From NCBI RefSeq assembly GCF_036670015.1, contig NZ_CP137636.1:288501-352500 (forward strand): a DNA stretch of 64,000 nucleotides, given 5' to 3'. A program made the translations under genes and the position numbers. Positions 47,496-56,844 of the stretch are shown piece by piece. Position 1 is the stretch's first letter. Each line of letters begins with the position of its first letter. The DNA comes from Niallia sp. XMNu-256 (GTDB lineage: Bacteria > Bacillota > Bacilli > Bacillales > Cytobacillaceae). Under the pieces are notes generated by a model that was not told where the DNA came from, ran no database searches, and saw nothing but the letters and a program-made list of their open reading frames with translations.

Positions 47496-47531
47496 TTTAC
47501 GATAACGAAGGTTAAATCCGGTTATCGTAAA
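47496..47531. promoter_or_regulatory. 11-bp inverted repeat upstream of gcvPA
   Basis: TTTACGATAAC at 47496-47506 and GTTATCGTAAA at 47521-47531, perfect inverted repeat with a 14-base centre, 39 bases before the gcvPA start. No T tail. Candidate operator or leader hairpin; no glycine riboswitch is seen. Confidence 0.55.
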
Positions 47532-47569
47532 AACACCATTTATTAGAGATAAATAGGGAGGACATCGTA

Positions 47570-48919
47570 ATGGAATTTCGTTATTTACCAATGACTGAAA
47601 CCGATAAAAAAGAAATGTTAGATAAAATCGGTGTGTCATCCACAGAAGAACTATTTTCTGATATTCCGAAAGAAGTTAGACTGGACAGGGAATTAAACAT
47701 TAAAAAACCAGTCAGTGAATATGAGTTGAAAAAAGAACTAACAGAAATGGCAAACAAAAATGCGAATTTAACAGAATATCGTTCATTTTTAGGCGCTGGT
47801 GTTTATGATCATTACATTCCATCAGTCGTTGATCATGTTATTTCTAGACAAGAATTCTATACCGCTTACACACCTTATCAGCCGGAACTTACACAAGGTG
47901 AACTACAAGCAATGTTTGAATTCCAGACAATGATTTCTGAATTAACTGCAATGCCTGTTGTTAACTCTTCCTTATATGATGGGGGAACAGCTGTAGTTGA
48001 AGCTGTAAACTTAAGTGTAGGTCAGACAAAACGCAAAAAAGTTCTTGTTTCAGCTGCTTTGCATCCTGAGTATCGCCAGTTAGTACAAACGGCTGCAAAC
48101 GGGAAGAAACTTGAAATTGTAGAGATCAATCACAAGGATGGTTTAACTGATTTAGAACAATTAGAAAAAGAGCTTGATGAAAATACCGCTGCTGTTCTAG
48201 TTCAATACCCTAACTTCTTCGGTCAAATTGAGCCGTTAGAAAAAATTAATAAGCTGATCAAACAGCAAGAGAAAACAATGTTCGTTGTTTCCAGTAATCC
48301 ACTTTCACTAGGTTATTTAACACCTCCAGGTGAATTTGGTGCGGATATTGTTGTCGGAGATACACAAGTATTTGGTATTCCGGCACAATTTGGTGGACCA
48401 CATTGTGGTTACTTTGCAACAACTCAAAAATTAATGCGTAAAGTACCAGGACGTTTTGTTGGTGAAACGGTAGACCAAGATGGCAAGCGTGGTTTCGTGT
48501 TAGTATTACAAACGAGAGAGCAGCATATTAAGCGTGAGAAAGCAACATCAAACATCACATCAAACCAGGCATTGAACGCTTTGGCAAGTTCAGCTGCAAT
48601 GAGTGCTCTTGGTAAGAACGGTGTTAAAGAAATGGCAAAATTAAATATGCAAAAGGCTAGATATACAAAGCAAAAGTTAGAAGAAGCTAACTTACCAGCT
48701 GTATTTAACGGGCCAATTTTCAATGAATTTGTAATTAAACTTTCTAAACCGGTGTCTGTTGTAAATGATCATTTATTTGAAAAAGGATTTGTTGGCGGGT
48801 TTGATCTTGGCAAGGTATATCCAGAATTAGAAAACCACATGCTGATTGCTACAACTGAAATCCGCTCAAAAGAAGAAATCGATGCTTTCGTAAAAGAAAT
48901 GGGGGATATCAATGGCTAA
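47570..48919 (+). CDS. gcvPA: Glycine dehydrogenase (decarboxylating) subunit 1
   Basis: 449 residues; N-terminal half of the split P-protein of the glycine cleavage system. [80 protein letters not shown] are conserved blocks. Decarboxylates glycine with PLP bound to the partner subunit and passes aminomethyl to lipoyl-GcvH. ATG after GGGAGG. Overlaps gcvPB by 8 bases. gcvT, which starts this operon in B. subtilis, is absent. Confidence 0.96.
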   Translation: MEFRYLPMTETDKKEMLDKIGVSSTEELFSDIPKEVRLDRELNIKKPVSEYELKKELTEMANKNANLTEYRSFLGAGVYDHYIPSVVDHVISRQEFYTAYTPYQPELTQGELQAMFEFQTMISELTAMPVVNSSLYDGGTAVVEAVNLSVGQTKRKKVLVSAALHPEYRQLVQTAANGKKLEIVEINHKDGLTDLEQLEKELDENTAAVLVQYPNFFGQIEPLEKINKLIKQQEKTMFVVSSNPLSLGYLTPPGEFGADIVVGDTQVFGIPAQFGGPHCGYFATTQKLMRKVPGRFVGETVDQDGKRGFVLVLQTREQHIKREKATSNITSNQALNALASSAAMSALGKNGVKEMAKLNMQKARYTKQKLEEANLPAVFNGPIFNEFVIKLSKPVSVVNDHLFEKGFVGGFDLGKVYPELENHMLIATTEIRSKEEIDAFVKEMGDING

Positions 48920-50372
48920 AGAAAACTTTCAACTAATTTTTGAACGCAGTAAAGAAGGCAGACAGGCATATAATTTGCCGGCGCTTGATGTTCCAGAAGT
49001 TAATTTGGAAGAAGAACTTGAGAGTGCTTATGTTCGTAAGGTTGATGCAGAGCTTCCTCAAGTCGATGAATTGGAATTAATGCGTCATTATGTAGGGCTA
49101 TCCAACCGGAACTTCGGTATACTTTCTGGTACTTATCCGCTAGGGTCTTGTACGATGAAATATAATCCAGTGATTAACGAAGATGTTGTTAGACATCCTG
49201 GATTTAGTCATATCCATCCATATCAAGATCCAAAAACTGTTCAAGGTGCCCTTGAATTAATGTATGATTTGCAAGTACATCTTCAAGAAATCACAGGAAT
49301 GCATGAAATCACTTTACAGCCAGCTGCTGGTTCACAAGGTGAGTGGACTGCATTGATGATGATTAAAGCCTTCCACGAAGCAAACGGCGATCATCATCGT
49401 AATGAGGTAATTGTACCTGACTCATCACACGGTACAAACCCGGCTTCTGCAGCGGTTGCAGGATTTAAGGTTGTTGAAGTAAAGTCAAATAAAAAAGGAT
49501 TAGTTGACGTTGAGGACTTAAAGCGTGTAGTAAATGAAAACACTGCAGCTCTTATGTTAACAAACCCGAACACTCTAGGTTTATTTGAGACTGAAATTCT
49601 TGAAATGTCAGAGATTATTCATAATGCGGGCGGAAAAATGTACTATGACGGTGCAAACTTAAACGCTATTATGGGTTATACTCGTCCAGGAGATATGGGA
49701 TTTGATGCCGTTCACTTGAATTTGCATAAAACGTTTACTGGCCCACACGGTGGTGGCGGTCCAGGTTCAGGTCCAATTGGAGTTTCAGAAGATCTTGCTC
49801 CGTTCTTGCCTAAACCGGTTGTTCGTGAAAATGATGGTGTGTATGAACTTGACTACGATCTACCACAATCGATTGGTATGGTGAAAAACTTCTACGGAAA
49901 CTTTGGAATTAACGTGCGTGCGTATACGTACATCCGCACATTGGGTCCAGAAGGATTGAAGAAGGTTAGTGAATATGCTGTCCTTAATGCAAACTACATG
50001 ATGCGCAGTCTTGAAAAAGAATTTGATCTTCCGTTTACACAACACTGTAAACATGAGTTTGTCCTATCAGGTAATAGACAGAAGAAACAAGGTGTGACTA
50101 CATCGAACATGGCCAAACGTCTAATGGACTTTGGAGTTCATCCGCCGACTGTTTACTTCCCATTAATTGTGGAAGAGGCAATTATGATTGAGCCTACTGA
50201 AACAGAATCAAAAGAAAGATTAGATCATTTCATCGATGCAATGCTGCAAATTGCTGATGAGGTGAAGAGCAATCCAGAAATCGTTAAAGAAGCTCCACAT
50301 AACACAGTTGTAAGACATTTAGACGAAGCAACAGCATCTCGTAAGCCAGTTCTTCGCTATCAAAAACAATAA
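48912..50372 (+). CDS. gcvPB: Glycine dehydrogenase (decarboxylating) subunit 2
   Basis: 486 residues; C-terminal half of the P-protein. The PLP lysine is in [20 protein letters not shown] at about 270-290; [26 protein letters not shown] and the [12 protein letters not shown] block are intact. Forms an alpha2-beta2 complex with GcvPA. Followed by a strong terminator. Confidence 0.97.
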   Translation: MAKENFQLIFERSKEGRQAYNLPALDVPEVNLEEELESAYVRKVDAELPQVDELELMRHYVGLSNRNFGILSGTYPLGSCTMKYNPVINEDVVRHPGFSHIHPYQDPKTVQGALELMYDLQVHLQEITGMHEITLQPAAGSQGEWTALMMIKAFHEANGDHHRNEVIVPDSSHGTNPASAAVAGFKVVEVKSNKKGLVDVEDLKRVVNENTAALMLTNPNTLGLFETEILEMSEIIHNAGGKMYYDGANLNAIMGYTRPGDMGFDAVHLNLHKTFTGPHGGGGPGSGPIGVSEDLAPFLPKPVVRENDGVYELDYDLPQSIGMVKNFYGNFGINVRAYTYIRTLGPEGLKKVSEYAVLNANYMMRSLEKEFDLPFTQHCKHEFVLSGNRQKKQGVTTSNMAKRLMDFGVHPPTVYFPLIVEEAIMIEPTETESKERLDHFIDAMLQIADEVKSNPEIVKEAPHNTVVRHLDEATASRKPVLRYQKQ

Positions 50373-50376
50373 TAAT

Positions 50377-50428
50377 AAAGAAGACTTTTGCTGAAATTTA
50401 GCAAAGGTCTTCTTTTTTTTTTTTTTTG
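50377..50428 (+). terminator. Terminator of gcvPA-gcvPB
   Basis: AAGAAGAC...GTCTTCTT with an inner TTTGCTGAAATTTAGCAAA stem, then a run of 15 or more T. Confidence 0.95.
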
Positions 50429-50565
50429 ACCTTTTAAAGCTATCTTGGATCCGATAAAGAATTCCTTTTATAGGGTAATAATATATCATAGAAGGATTCT
50501 TACTCCTTTTAGTATGCAATTCTAATTAGTTAAACCCTAAATTAAGGAAACTAGGAGGTATAAAT

Positions 50566-50685
50566 GTGTTGAAAAACAAATTAAAAAAATTAATCAGTGA
50601 TCCAAAATTACAAAAAGCAGTAAAAGACAAGGTAATTCCATTTGTAAAAAAAGAAATCCAAAAGAGAAAAATAAATAAATCGTAA
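50566..50685 (+). CDS. Small basic protein, 39 residues
   Basis: GTG at 50566 with AGGAGG seven bases upstream. The product, MLKNKLKKLISDPKLQKAVK then DKVIPFVKKEIQKRKINKS, has about 15 basic residues and can form one amphipathic helix. No family recognised. A hairpin AGGTCAA/TTGACCT follows (50686-50722). Confidence 0.55.
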   Translation: MLKNKLKKLISDPKLQKAVKDKVIPFVKKEIQKRKINKS

Positions 50686-50883
50686 AAGGTCAATGCAACA
50701 CAAGTTGATTGGAACCTTGACCTGAGGAGCTAATACGATCAGGGAATACGTAGATTGTAGAGGTTGTATATTAAGTTAACTTTCTACCCCTAATTTTAAT
50801 TCCGCTTAGAACTTAAGTAATGATTAAAATCTAGAAAAGGAGGGAAATACAATAGGAATAAGTATTTTTAGTGGAGTGTTTAA

Positions 50884-51189
50884 ATGTTTGGACGAATTAA
50901 GAAAGAAGAGGATGAGAATGGCGTAGTTTTAAAGATTGAGCATAAGAAATTTAACATTTTCATTTTACGATACTCCTATATTATCACGTTAATAGCTGAT
51001 ATAATTTTAGGTTGTTTCTTTATTACAGGAAGTATTCTCAATTTGTTAGGTTCGGATCCTTTTTACTCGAATATGTCTTATTTAATCGGAAGTTTAGCTA
51101 TGACAGTTCGACCAATTATTAGAGTTTATAAGCATATTCAAGTAAAGAAAAAGGACGATGGAGAAGATAATAATAGAAACATTTCATAG
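50884..51189 (+). CDS. YrhK-like small membrane protein
   Basis: 101 residues with two hydrophobic segments (IITLIADIILGCFFITGSIL and MSYLIGSLAMTVRPIIRVYK) and charged ends. The layout and the GSxxMxxRPxxR motif resemble the YrhK domain. Function unknown. ATG at 50884; the ribosome site is weak. Confidence 0.65.
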   Translation: MFGRIKKEEDENGVVLKIEHKKFNIFILRYSYIITLIADIILGCFFITGSILNLLGSDPFYSNMSYLIGSLAMTVRPIIRVYKHIQVKKKDDGEDNNRNIS

Positions 51190-51266
51190 GAATTTAGTTA
51201 CGAGTAAATGTTTAATACCTTTTAGAAAAAGGTATATACTACAAAAATATATCTGAGGTGAATAAT

Positions 51267-51458
51267 ATGTGTAATAACAACAATAAGTCACCAATAGAGA
51301 AAAAAGAAAAAGCTACTGACAAAATTGAAGGTCAGGAGTTTGTTGATGAAATCCCGTTAGAAGATTTGAAAATAGAGATGGAAGATGAAAAGAATAAGTC
51401 TAAGACCAAGGATGATTCACAAAGTGAACGAAAGTATAAGGGTAATGTTGATGAATAA
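51267..51458 (+). CDS. Small acidic, hydrophilic protein
   Basis: 63 residues rich in Lys, Glu and Asp (EGQEFVDEIPLEDLKIEMED), probably disordered. TGAGGTG precedes ATG 51267. No family recognised. A terminator follows. It resembles the disordered parts of the Gvp accessory proteins in composition only. Confidence 0.5.
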   Translation: MCNNNNKSPIEKKEKATDKIEGQEFVDEIPLEDLKIEMEDEKNKSKTKDDSQSERKYKGNVDE

Positions 51459-51490
51459 TTAGAACAGTAAGATCGATATAAAGAATATGA

Positions 51491-51541
51491 GAGAGAGGTT
51501 TCTCAGAAGTTCATTGAACTTTAGAGAGACCTCTTTTTTTG
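51491..51541 (+). terminator. Terminator before the gas-vesicle locus
   Basis: AGAGAGGTTTCTC pairs with GAGAGACCTCT around a long loop; T7 run. Confidence 0.85.
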
Positions 51542-51967
51542 CTTAGTTTCTAGAAAATCAAGTTTGTTAGTCCGCCGATAAGTCACTTATTCAAATTTAA
51601 GATATTGGGGTTCTGCGACATTTATCAAATAGGTGTCTGTATCTAATTCTAGATGCTATTGAAGGAATGTTTTAGTGTTATAGGTAATTCACTCTTACAT
51701 TCTATATATTAGTAAAATTTTAAAAGCCAAACAATTTACATAGATAAAAGGATCTAAAGGAGAAAATTTAAAAATTCTCCATCGGCAAAAAAATCCTCGA
51801 AAGAACATGGATATCCATGTTCTTATTTCTTTTTAAAATAAGTAATGAAAATTTAATAATTGTATAAAAAGCTCTTTAAACCTTTGAGGTAATTACTATT
51901 TCAATATTATTAATTGTTAAGTGCTGTAATATTTCAAGAAATTTATATGACTGGAAAAAAATCCCTC
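51542..51967. other. Gene-free upstream region of the gas-vesicle locus
   Basis: AT-rich. Contains the palindrome AGAACATGG-ATAT-CCATGTTCT at about 51802-51823. No gene. Confidence 0.5.
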
Positions 51968-51993
51968 GTTTAATGAGAAATTTGTGAGGCTAT
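51968..51993 (+). promoter_or_regulatory. Candidate sigma-B-type promoter of the gvp locus
   Basis: GTTTAA (51968-51973), 14 bases, GGCTAT (51988-51993). The Bacillus sigma-B consensus is GTTTAA-N12-15-GGGTAT, so 11 of 12 bases agree. It lies 73 bases before gvpA; no equally good sigma-A promoter is visible there. Confidence 0.5.
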
Positions 51994-52065
51994 ATACAAG
52001 TTGACCTATAAACAAAAATAGGCCAAGGAACCTCGCATGATACTAAAATCGGGAGGATATCAGTC

Positions 52066-52318
52066 ATGGGCATACACAAAAGCATCGATAGTTCTAGTCT
52101 AGCAGAGGTGGTTGATAGAATTCTGGACAAAGGAATTGTTATTGACGTTTTTGTAAGAGCCTCACTTGCAGGGATAGAAATCCTTACTGTTGAGGCTCGG
52201 GGTAGTGATAGCGAGTGTGGATACGTGGCTACGATATGCAGAGGCAGTTGGATTATTAAGTGACAAAGGTCAGGAAGAAAGGAACTACCATTCTCAACTT
52301 CCACAATTAAGTTTCTAG
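52066..52318 (+). pseudogene. gvpA: GvpA gas-vesicle structural protein, frameshifted
   Basis: Starts like an intact Gvp[11 protein letters not shown]-like [20 protein letters not shown] and [14 protein letters not shown]. At GGGG (52199-52202) the frame shifts: removing one G restores [19 protein letters not shown] and an end at TAG 52316-52318. As it stands the protein ends at 52263 with an unrelated tail. GGGAGGAT precedes the ATG. In B. megaterium gvpA is dispensable when gvpB is present, so the locus can still work. A sequencing error or slippage in the G run is possible. Confidence 0.88.
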
Positions 52319-52353
52319 AGCAAAAGTAAATGGAGGAAAGGGGTTAATAAACA

Positions 52354-52905
52354 ATGGTTACTCAGGAGGCAAATGAAAATATTCCCGTAAACGAACATGA
52401 GAATAAGGAAGAAATAAAACAACAAGAAAATACGGATCAAGAAAATATAGATCAAGAAAATAAAAATCAAATAGAAAACAATCAGGAAACGGAAGAAAAG
52501 AAGACTGAAACCAATTATTCTATGAATCTAGTGTTACTAGGCGGCATAGTTGGAGCAGGAGTTGGCTATCTCACCAATCCTGAAATAGGCAGGAAGGTCT
52601 TAAAGCAGTTAGGTGAGTCTGAATTCGCTAAAGTTGCGGGCAATGAATTCAAGAGAACGGCTCAGGATCTCTTAGCTGACCAGGCACAAAATAGCCTTAA
52701 ACAATTAACGGTTGGTTATCTCAATAAATTGGATGAAGGCTTGTTTTCTTCATCAAAAGAGAAAGGTGCAAACGAGGAGACGAGCCTTTCGGGTGAAGAA
52801 GACCAGACATCAAGGTATGAGGAAATTAAGGAGGAAAACAAAAATTTGAATGATCGTCTACAAAGAATTGAAAAAATGTTAAATGACCTGGTGGAATCGA
52901 AATAA
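52354..52905 (+). CDS. gvpP: Gas vesicle protein GvpP
   Basis: 183 residues. An acidic, Gln/Asn/Glu-rich N-terminal third, then one glycine-zipper hydrophobic segment LLGGIVGAGVGYLTNPEIGR at about 61-80 (YtxH-like), and a C-terminal coiled coil (NDRLQRIEKMLNDLVESK). Accessory protein of the B. megaterium-type cluster; not needed for vesicle formation in E. coli reconstitution as far as I recall. GGAGGAAAGGGG site upstream. Confidence 0.85.
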   Translation: MVTQEANENIPVNEHENKEEIKQQENTDQENIDQENKNQIENNQETEEKKTETNYSMNLVLLGGIVGAGVGYLTNPEIGRKVLKQLGESEFAKVAGNEFKRTAQDLLADQAQNSLKQLTVGYLNKLDEGLFSSSKEKGANEETSLSGEEDQTSRYEEIKEENKNLNDRLQRIEKMLNDLVESK

Positions 52906-52941
52906 TGCCCAGCCCTTCTATAACTCTAAGGGGGTGATGGG

Positions 52942-53409
52942 GTGGATAAACATGTAAAAAAAGCAGCCGGTAAGGTGGCAAAAACTGTAATTAAACATAC
53001 CCCAGAACCAATAAAAGAAAAAGTGAAGGATGCCGCAGCAGAAAAAATAAAGGAGAACGTAGAAGGCCATATCCAAAATAAAGGGAAAGAATTCACGGAT
53101 AAGTTGGAGCAGGGCAGAAAGAATTTTGCCGATAAAGCCCATGAAAAAGCAGGGGAGGCAAAACAAATAGCCCAAGATGCTTTACTCTCGGCCCGGGAAA
53201 AGGTAGGGAAGGTTGTTGAGGCGGGAGAAAGCTTTCAAAGGAAGGTTTCTTCCGGGGATGAAGATAAGAGCGAACTGAAAGTAAAGGGTGTCAGAAATAT
53301 TAAAGGCACCAGCAATATAAAAACATCCAGAGATATTAAAAGTGCAACTAAGATCAAGAGCGCAGAGAATATGAAATCCTCAACTGAAATTAAGACCATG
53401 GGTTCTTAA
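52942..53409 (+). CDS. gvpQ: Gas vesicle protein GvpQ
   Basis: 155 residues, Lys/Ala/Glu-rich helical repeats (KKAAGKVAKTVIKH, KEKVKDAAAEKIKENV) like LEA-type proteins, and a tail with a five-fold imperfect repeat of NIKGTS, NIKTSR, DIKSAT, KIKSAE. GTG start after GGGGTGAT. Accessory protein between gvpP and gvpB. Confidence 0.82.
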   Translation: MDKHVKKAAGKVAKTVIKHTPEPIKEKVKDAAAEKIKENVEGHIQNKGKEFTDKLEQGRKNFADKAHEKAGEAKQIAQDALLSAREKVGKVVEAGESFQRKVSSGDEDKSELKVKGVRNIKGTSNIKTSRDIKSATKIKSAENMKSSTEIKTMGS

Positions 53410-53436
53410 AGAAACGTATGAAAGGAGAATGCAAGA

Positions 53437-53697
53437 ATGGCACTTCAAAAAAGCACCGATAGCTCCAGTTTGGCTGAGGTTATCGACCGAATTTTAGATA
53501 AAGGAATTGTTATAGACGCATTTGTAAGGGTCTCTGTTGTAGGAATTGAAATTTTGACAGTGGAGGCAAGAGTAGTTATTGCAAGTGTGGATACATGGTT
53601 ACGTTATGCGGAGGCAGTTGGGTTGCTTCGGGATGATGTAGAAGAAAATGGGCTTCCCGAACAGCCGAATGAAAGAAATGCACACTTTAGTATCTAA
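53437..53697 (+). CDS. gvpB: Gas vesicle structural protein GvpB (GvpA family)
   Basis: 86 residues, intact GvpA-family shell protein: [20 protein letters not shown], then [20 protein letters not shown] and [18 protein letters not shown]. Assembles into the ribbed hydrophobic wall. As gvpA is frameshifted, this should be the major wall protein. GAAAGGAG upstream. Confidence 0.95.
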   Translation: MALQKSTDSSSLAEVIDRILDKGIVIDAFVRVSVVGIEILTVEARVVIASVDTWLRYAEAVGLLRDDVEENGLPEQPNERNAHFSI

Positions 53698-53768
53698 GAG
53701 TGAAGATAGGCATAGCCGGGGTTAAGGAAACCCTGGCATGCCTATTTAGCAAGTGGGGGTCATAGTCT

Positions 53769-54035
53769 ATGGAAATAAAAAAAATAATTGGTAATGTTAC
53801 GGAGTTTTTCAGTGAATTTGTCGCACCTGTTCATAAAATTACGGCTGTAGAAGAAAGTGATAACAATGGCTGGAAGCTGACAGTAGAAGTTATTGAGGAA
53901 AAAGAATATATGAAAAAGTATGCAAAAGATGAGCTTCTAGGTATCTATGATGTCTATTTAAATGAGGAAAAGGAAGTTACTGCATATAACAGACGAAATA
54001 TCCGTTACAGAAGTTCAATTAATCAACAAGCATAG
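53769..54035 (+). CDS. gvpR: Gas vesicle protein GvpR (GvpO family)
   Basis: 88 residues: EFFSEFVAPVHKITAVEESD, GWKLTVEVIEEKEYMKKYAK and DVYLNEEKEVTAYNRRNIRY are typical GvpO-domain blocks. Essential accessory or regulatory factor in other gvp systems. Next gene starts 25 bases on. Confidence 0.88.
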   Translation: MEIKKIIGNVTEFFSEFVAPVHKITAVEESDNNGWKLTVEVIEEKEYMKKYAKDELLGIYDVYLNEEKEVTAYNRRNIRYRSSINQQA

Positions 54036-54059
54036 GAAGTGGGAGTAGGAGGAAAAAGA

Positions 54060-54971
54060 GTGACAGTTTTAAGGCAAAAGGTGAATAAAACTGCAAGGGC
54101 TATTGTACAGGATGCAAAGACAGAAGACTTACTTTCCCGTTCATTACAATACTTGAAAGCAGGATATCCTGTTCATTTTACAGGTCCCTCCGGAGCAGGT
54201 AAAACCTCCTTGGCACTCGCTTTGGCAAAAAGAAGGAAAAAACCGGTCATGCTTATTCATGGGAATCATGAATTAAACAATAAAGATTTAATCGGAGACT
54301 TTACTGGATATACGAGTAAAAAAATTGTTGATAATTATGTTCGCTCAGTTTACAAGAGAGACGAAAGTGTGACAGAAACATGGAGAGACGGACGTTTGCT
54401 TGAGGCAGTAAAGAATGGTTATACACTCGTTTATGATGAATTTACTCGATCAAAGCCAACCACAAATAATATCTTTTTATCTATTTTAGAGGAGGGCATT
54501 CTTCCTTTATATGGGACAAAGTTAACGGAACCGTTTGTCCGTGTTCATCCCGACTTTGCTGTCATTTTTACGAGCAACCCTGATGAATACGCAGGTGTCT
54601 ATCAAACCCAAGATGCATTGCTTGACCGGCTAATTACTATTTATATCGATTATAAAGACAGTGACCGTGAGGCAGCTATTCTTTCGGAAAAAATAAATAT
54701 TGATCATAAAAAAGCTAAAGCCATTACAACACTGGTTGCAGAATTGCGAAAGTCATGTAAAGAGGATAGCGGGCCAAGTCTTCGTGCCTCATTAATGATT
54801 GCTAAATTGGCTACGCAGGAAGGAATTCCAATTGACGGATCCGATTTACATTTTCAACGTTTATGTATGGATATATTAGGTCACCAGGTAAGTCGGTGCA
54901 TCGAATCGGGTGAACAAATAAACGCAGCAGAAAAGTTGATCATACAGGCATGTGAAAATATGAAGCAATAG
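54060..54971 (+). CDS. gvpN: Gas vesicle AAA+ ATPase GvpN
   Basis: 303 residues. Walker A HFTGPSGAGKTSLALALAKR at about 50-69, Walker B LVYDEFTRSKP, sensor ITFTSNP-like VIFTSNPDEYAGVYQTQDAL and LDRLITI. MoxR-like ATPase needed for full widening or growth of the vesicle. GTG 54060 is used, with AGGAGG 9 bases upstream; an in-frame start at 54039 overlaps that site. Confidence 0.93.
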   Translation: MTVLRQKVNKTARAIVQDAKTEDLLSRSLQYLKAGYPVHFTGPSGAGKTSLALALAKRRKKPVMLIHGNHELNNKDLIGDFTGYTSKKIVDNYVRSVYKRDESVTETWRDGRLLEAVKNGYTLVYDEFTRSKPTTNNIFLSILEEGILPLYGTKLTEPFVRVHPDFAVIFTSNPDEYAGVYQTQDALLDRLITIYIDYKDSDREAAILSEKINIDHKKAKAITTLVAELRKSCKEDSGPSLRASLMIAKLATQEGIPIDGSDLHFQRLCMDILGHQVSRCIESGEQINAAEKLIIQACENMKQ

Positions 54972-54990
54972 AATAGAGGAGGTTTTTACA

Positions 54991-55758
54991 ATGAGTGAAG
55001 AGACAATGGGAATTTATATCTTTTGCGGAATTCAAATAGAAGGAAATGAGGAGTTTGGGGAGGTTGAAGTCGAAGGGGAAAGAAGAGAGCTGTTTACTAT
55101 CCGGTATAAAGATGCAGCGATGGTTGCAGCGGAGGCTCCCTTGAAAATCTATCATCCGAATCGGGATAATTTAATGATGCATCAAGGAGCGCTTTCTTTG
55201 GTAATGGAGAGGAATCAGACGGTTATACCAGTTAGCTTCGGAAATGTATTTCATTCAAAAGAGGATGTTGAAGTGCTTCTTGAAAATTTATACCCACAAT
55301 TTGAAAAGCTGTTCCCTGCAATAAAAGGAAAGGTTGAAGTTGGTTTAAAAGTGATTGGAAAAAAAGAGTGGTTAGAATCACAGGTTAACAATAATTCACA
55401 AATAGAGAAGATGGCAAAAGCCGTTCAGGGAAAATCGGAATCGGCAAGCTACTACGAGAGAATTCAGCTTGGCGGGGCAGCTCAAAAAATCATCTCCTTT
55501 TTGCAAAGCGAAATGAAGGAGGAAGTGTTCAATCCGTTAGGAAACTTAGCTGAGGCTTCGAAAGCCAATGATCCCATTGCGGAAAAAATGCTCTTAAATG
55601 CATCCTTTCTTGTGGATAGGGAAAAAGAAGCCCAGTTTGACCAAATGGTTAATGAAATGTATGAAAAATGGAAGGATAAGGTCGATTTTAACTACAGCGG
55701 TCCTTGGCCTGCGTATAATTTTGTCAATATCCGATTAAAAGTAGAGGATGCTGAATGA
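54991..55758 (+). CDS. gvpF: Gas vesicle protein GvpF
   Basis: 255 residues of the GvpF/L family: MGIYIFCGIQIEG at the start, ALSLVMERNQTVIPVSFGNV in the middle, and the end signature FNYSGPWPAYNFVNIRLK. Minor assembly protein that contacts GvpA monomers. AGAGGAGG site upstream; overlaps gvpG by four bases. Confidence 0.93.
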   Translation: MSEETMGIYIFCGIQIEGNEEFGEVEVEGERRELFTIRYKDAAMVAAEAPLKIYHPNRDNLMMHQGALSLVMERNQTVIPVSFGNVFHSKEDVEVLLENLYPQFEKLFPAIKGKVEVGLKVIGKKEWLESQVNNNSQIEKMAKAVQGKSESASYYERIQLGGAAQKIISFLQSEMKEEVFNPLGNLAEASKANDPIAEKMLLNASFLVDREKEAQFDQMVNEMYEKWKDKVDFNYSGPWPAYNFVNIRLKVEDAE

Positions 55759-56009
55759 TTCATAAATTTGTCTCTGCACCGATTAACCTTATCATAAAAA
55801 TCGGAGAAAAAGTGAAAGAAGAGGCAGACAAAGAGTTTTACGATCTACCTACCATTCAGCAAAAGTTGATTCAGCTTCAAATGATGTTTGAGCTTGGGGA
55901 CATTCCTGAAGACGTTTATAAAGCGAAAGAAGGAGAGTTGATTATTCGTTATGAAACAGCAAAGCGCCTGGAAATGGAACAATGGGAGCAGCTGACAGAA
56001 AGGAAATGA
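55755..56009 (+). CDS. gvpG: Gas vesicle protein GvpG
   Basis: 84 residues, helical: KFVSAPINLIIKIGEKVKEE, then QLQMMFELGDIPEDVYKAKE, as in the GvpG family. Assembly factor between the two GvpF/L paralogues. Confidence 0.92.
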   Translation: MIHKFVSAPINLIIKIGEKVKEEADKEFYDLPTIQQKLIQLQMMFELGDIPEDVYKAKEGELIIRYETAKRLEMEQWEQLTERK

Positions 56010-56022
56010 GAGGAGAAAGAAA

Positions 56023-56829
56023 ATGGGTAATCTGATTTATTTGTATGGATTAATTCCCACAAAGGAAGCGGAGGAGCGATCACTTCCAAATCTAAAGGGT
56101 TTTGATGCCACAAGAGACATTCACAAAATTCATTTAGGAAAGGTAACAGCGATTGTATGTACTGTAGATGAAGATGAATACTCTGAAGATACCCTGAAAG
56201 AGCGGATTAATAATGATATGGAGTGGCTTCAGGAAAAAGCATTTCATCATCATGAAACAGTATTGACGCTATCTAGAATGTTTACGATTGTCCCGCTGAA
56301 ATTTTGCACGCTATATAAAAGCCCTGATCGTTTATCGGAAGTGGTCCATTCAAATGAAGATAAATTAATCAGTGCGTTTGCTTTAATCAAAGGGAATGAA
56401 GAGTGGAATTTGAAAATTTACTGTGATGACAAGTTGTTAAAGAAACAAGTGAGTCAAAGCAATCCAACAATCGAAGCAAAAAGATTGGAAATCAGCCAAT
56501 TATCCAAGGGGAAACAATTTTTTGAAAAGAAAAAGCTGGATAAATTGATTGATTCAGAAATAGAAAAAGAAAAAAACAAAATAAGTGAAAGGATCCATTC
56601 CCATTTAAAAGGGTTAGCGCTTAAAGGAGATGTTAAAAAAACTTGGAGTAATGAAGCGACTGGTAAAAAGGAAGATATGACCTGGAATAGTGTCTATCTC
56701 ATTTCCGAAACGAAAGTGGAACCTTTTCTAGAAGAAGTTCAGCGCTATGAGCGTGATATGCAGGAAAAAGGGTGGAAGTTTGAAGTGAGTGGTCCATGGC
56801 CTGCCTACCATTTTACTAGCTTTTCATAA
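56023..56829 (+). CDS. gvpL: Gas vesicle protein GvpL
   Basis: 268 residues, GvpF/L family: NLIYLYGLIPTKEAEERSLP, MFTIVPLKFCTLYKSPDRLS and the end signature FEVSGPWPAYHFTSFS. A Lys/Glu-rich helix lies at about 165-195. Assembly hub protein in other gvp systems. Confidence 0.93.
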   Translation: MGNLIYLYGLIPTKEAEERSLPNLKGFDATRDIHKIHLGKVTAIVCTVDEDEYSEDTLKERINNDMEWLQEKAFHHHETVLTLSRMFTIVPLKFCTLYKSPDRLSEVVHSNEDKLISAFALIKGNEEWNLKIYCDDKLLKKQVSQSNPTIEAKRLEISQLSKGKQFFEKKKLDKLIDSEIEKEKNKISERIHSHLKGLALKGDVKKTWSNEATGKKEDMTWNSVYLISETKVEPFLEEVQRYERDMQEKGWKFEVSGPWPAYHFTSFS

Positions 56830-56844
56830 GTGAGGACTTAGAAT

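Noticed and set aside
47437-47569. Glycine riboswitch upstream of gcvPA
   Set aside because: The gap is short and lacks the conserved aptamer motifs; only an inverted repeat is seen.
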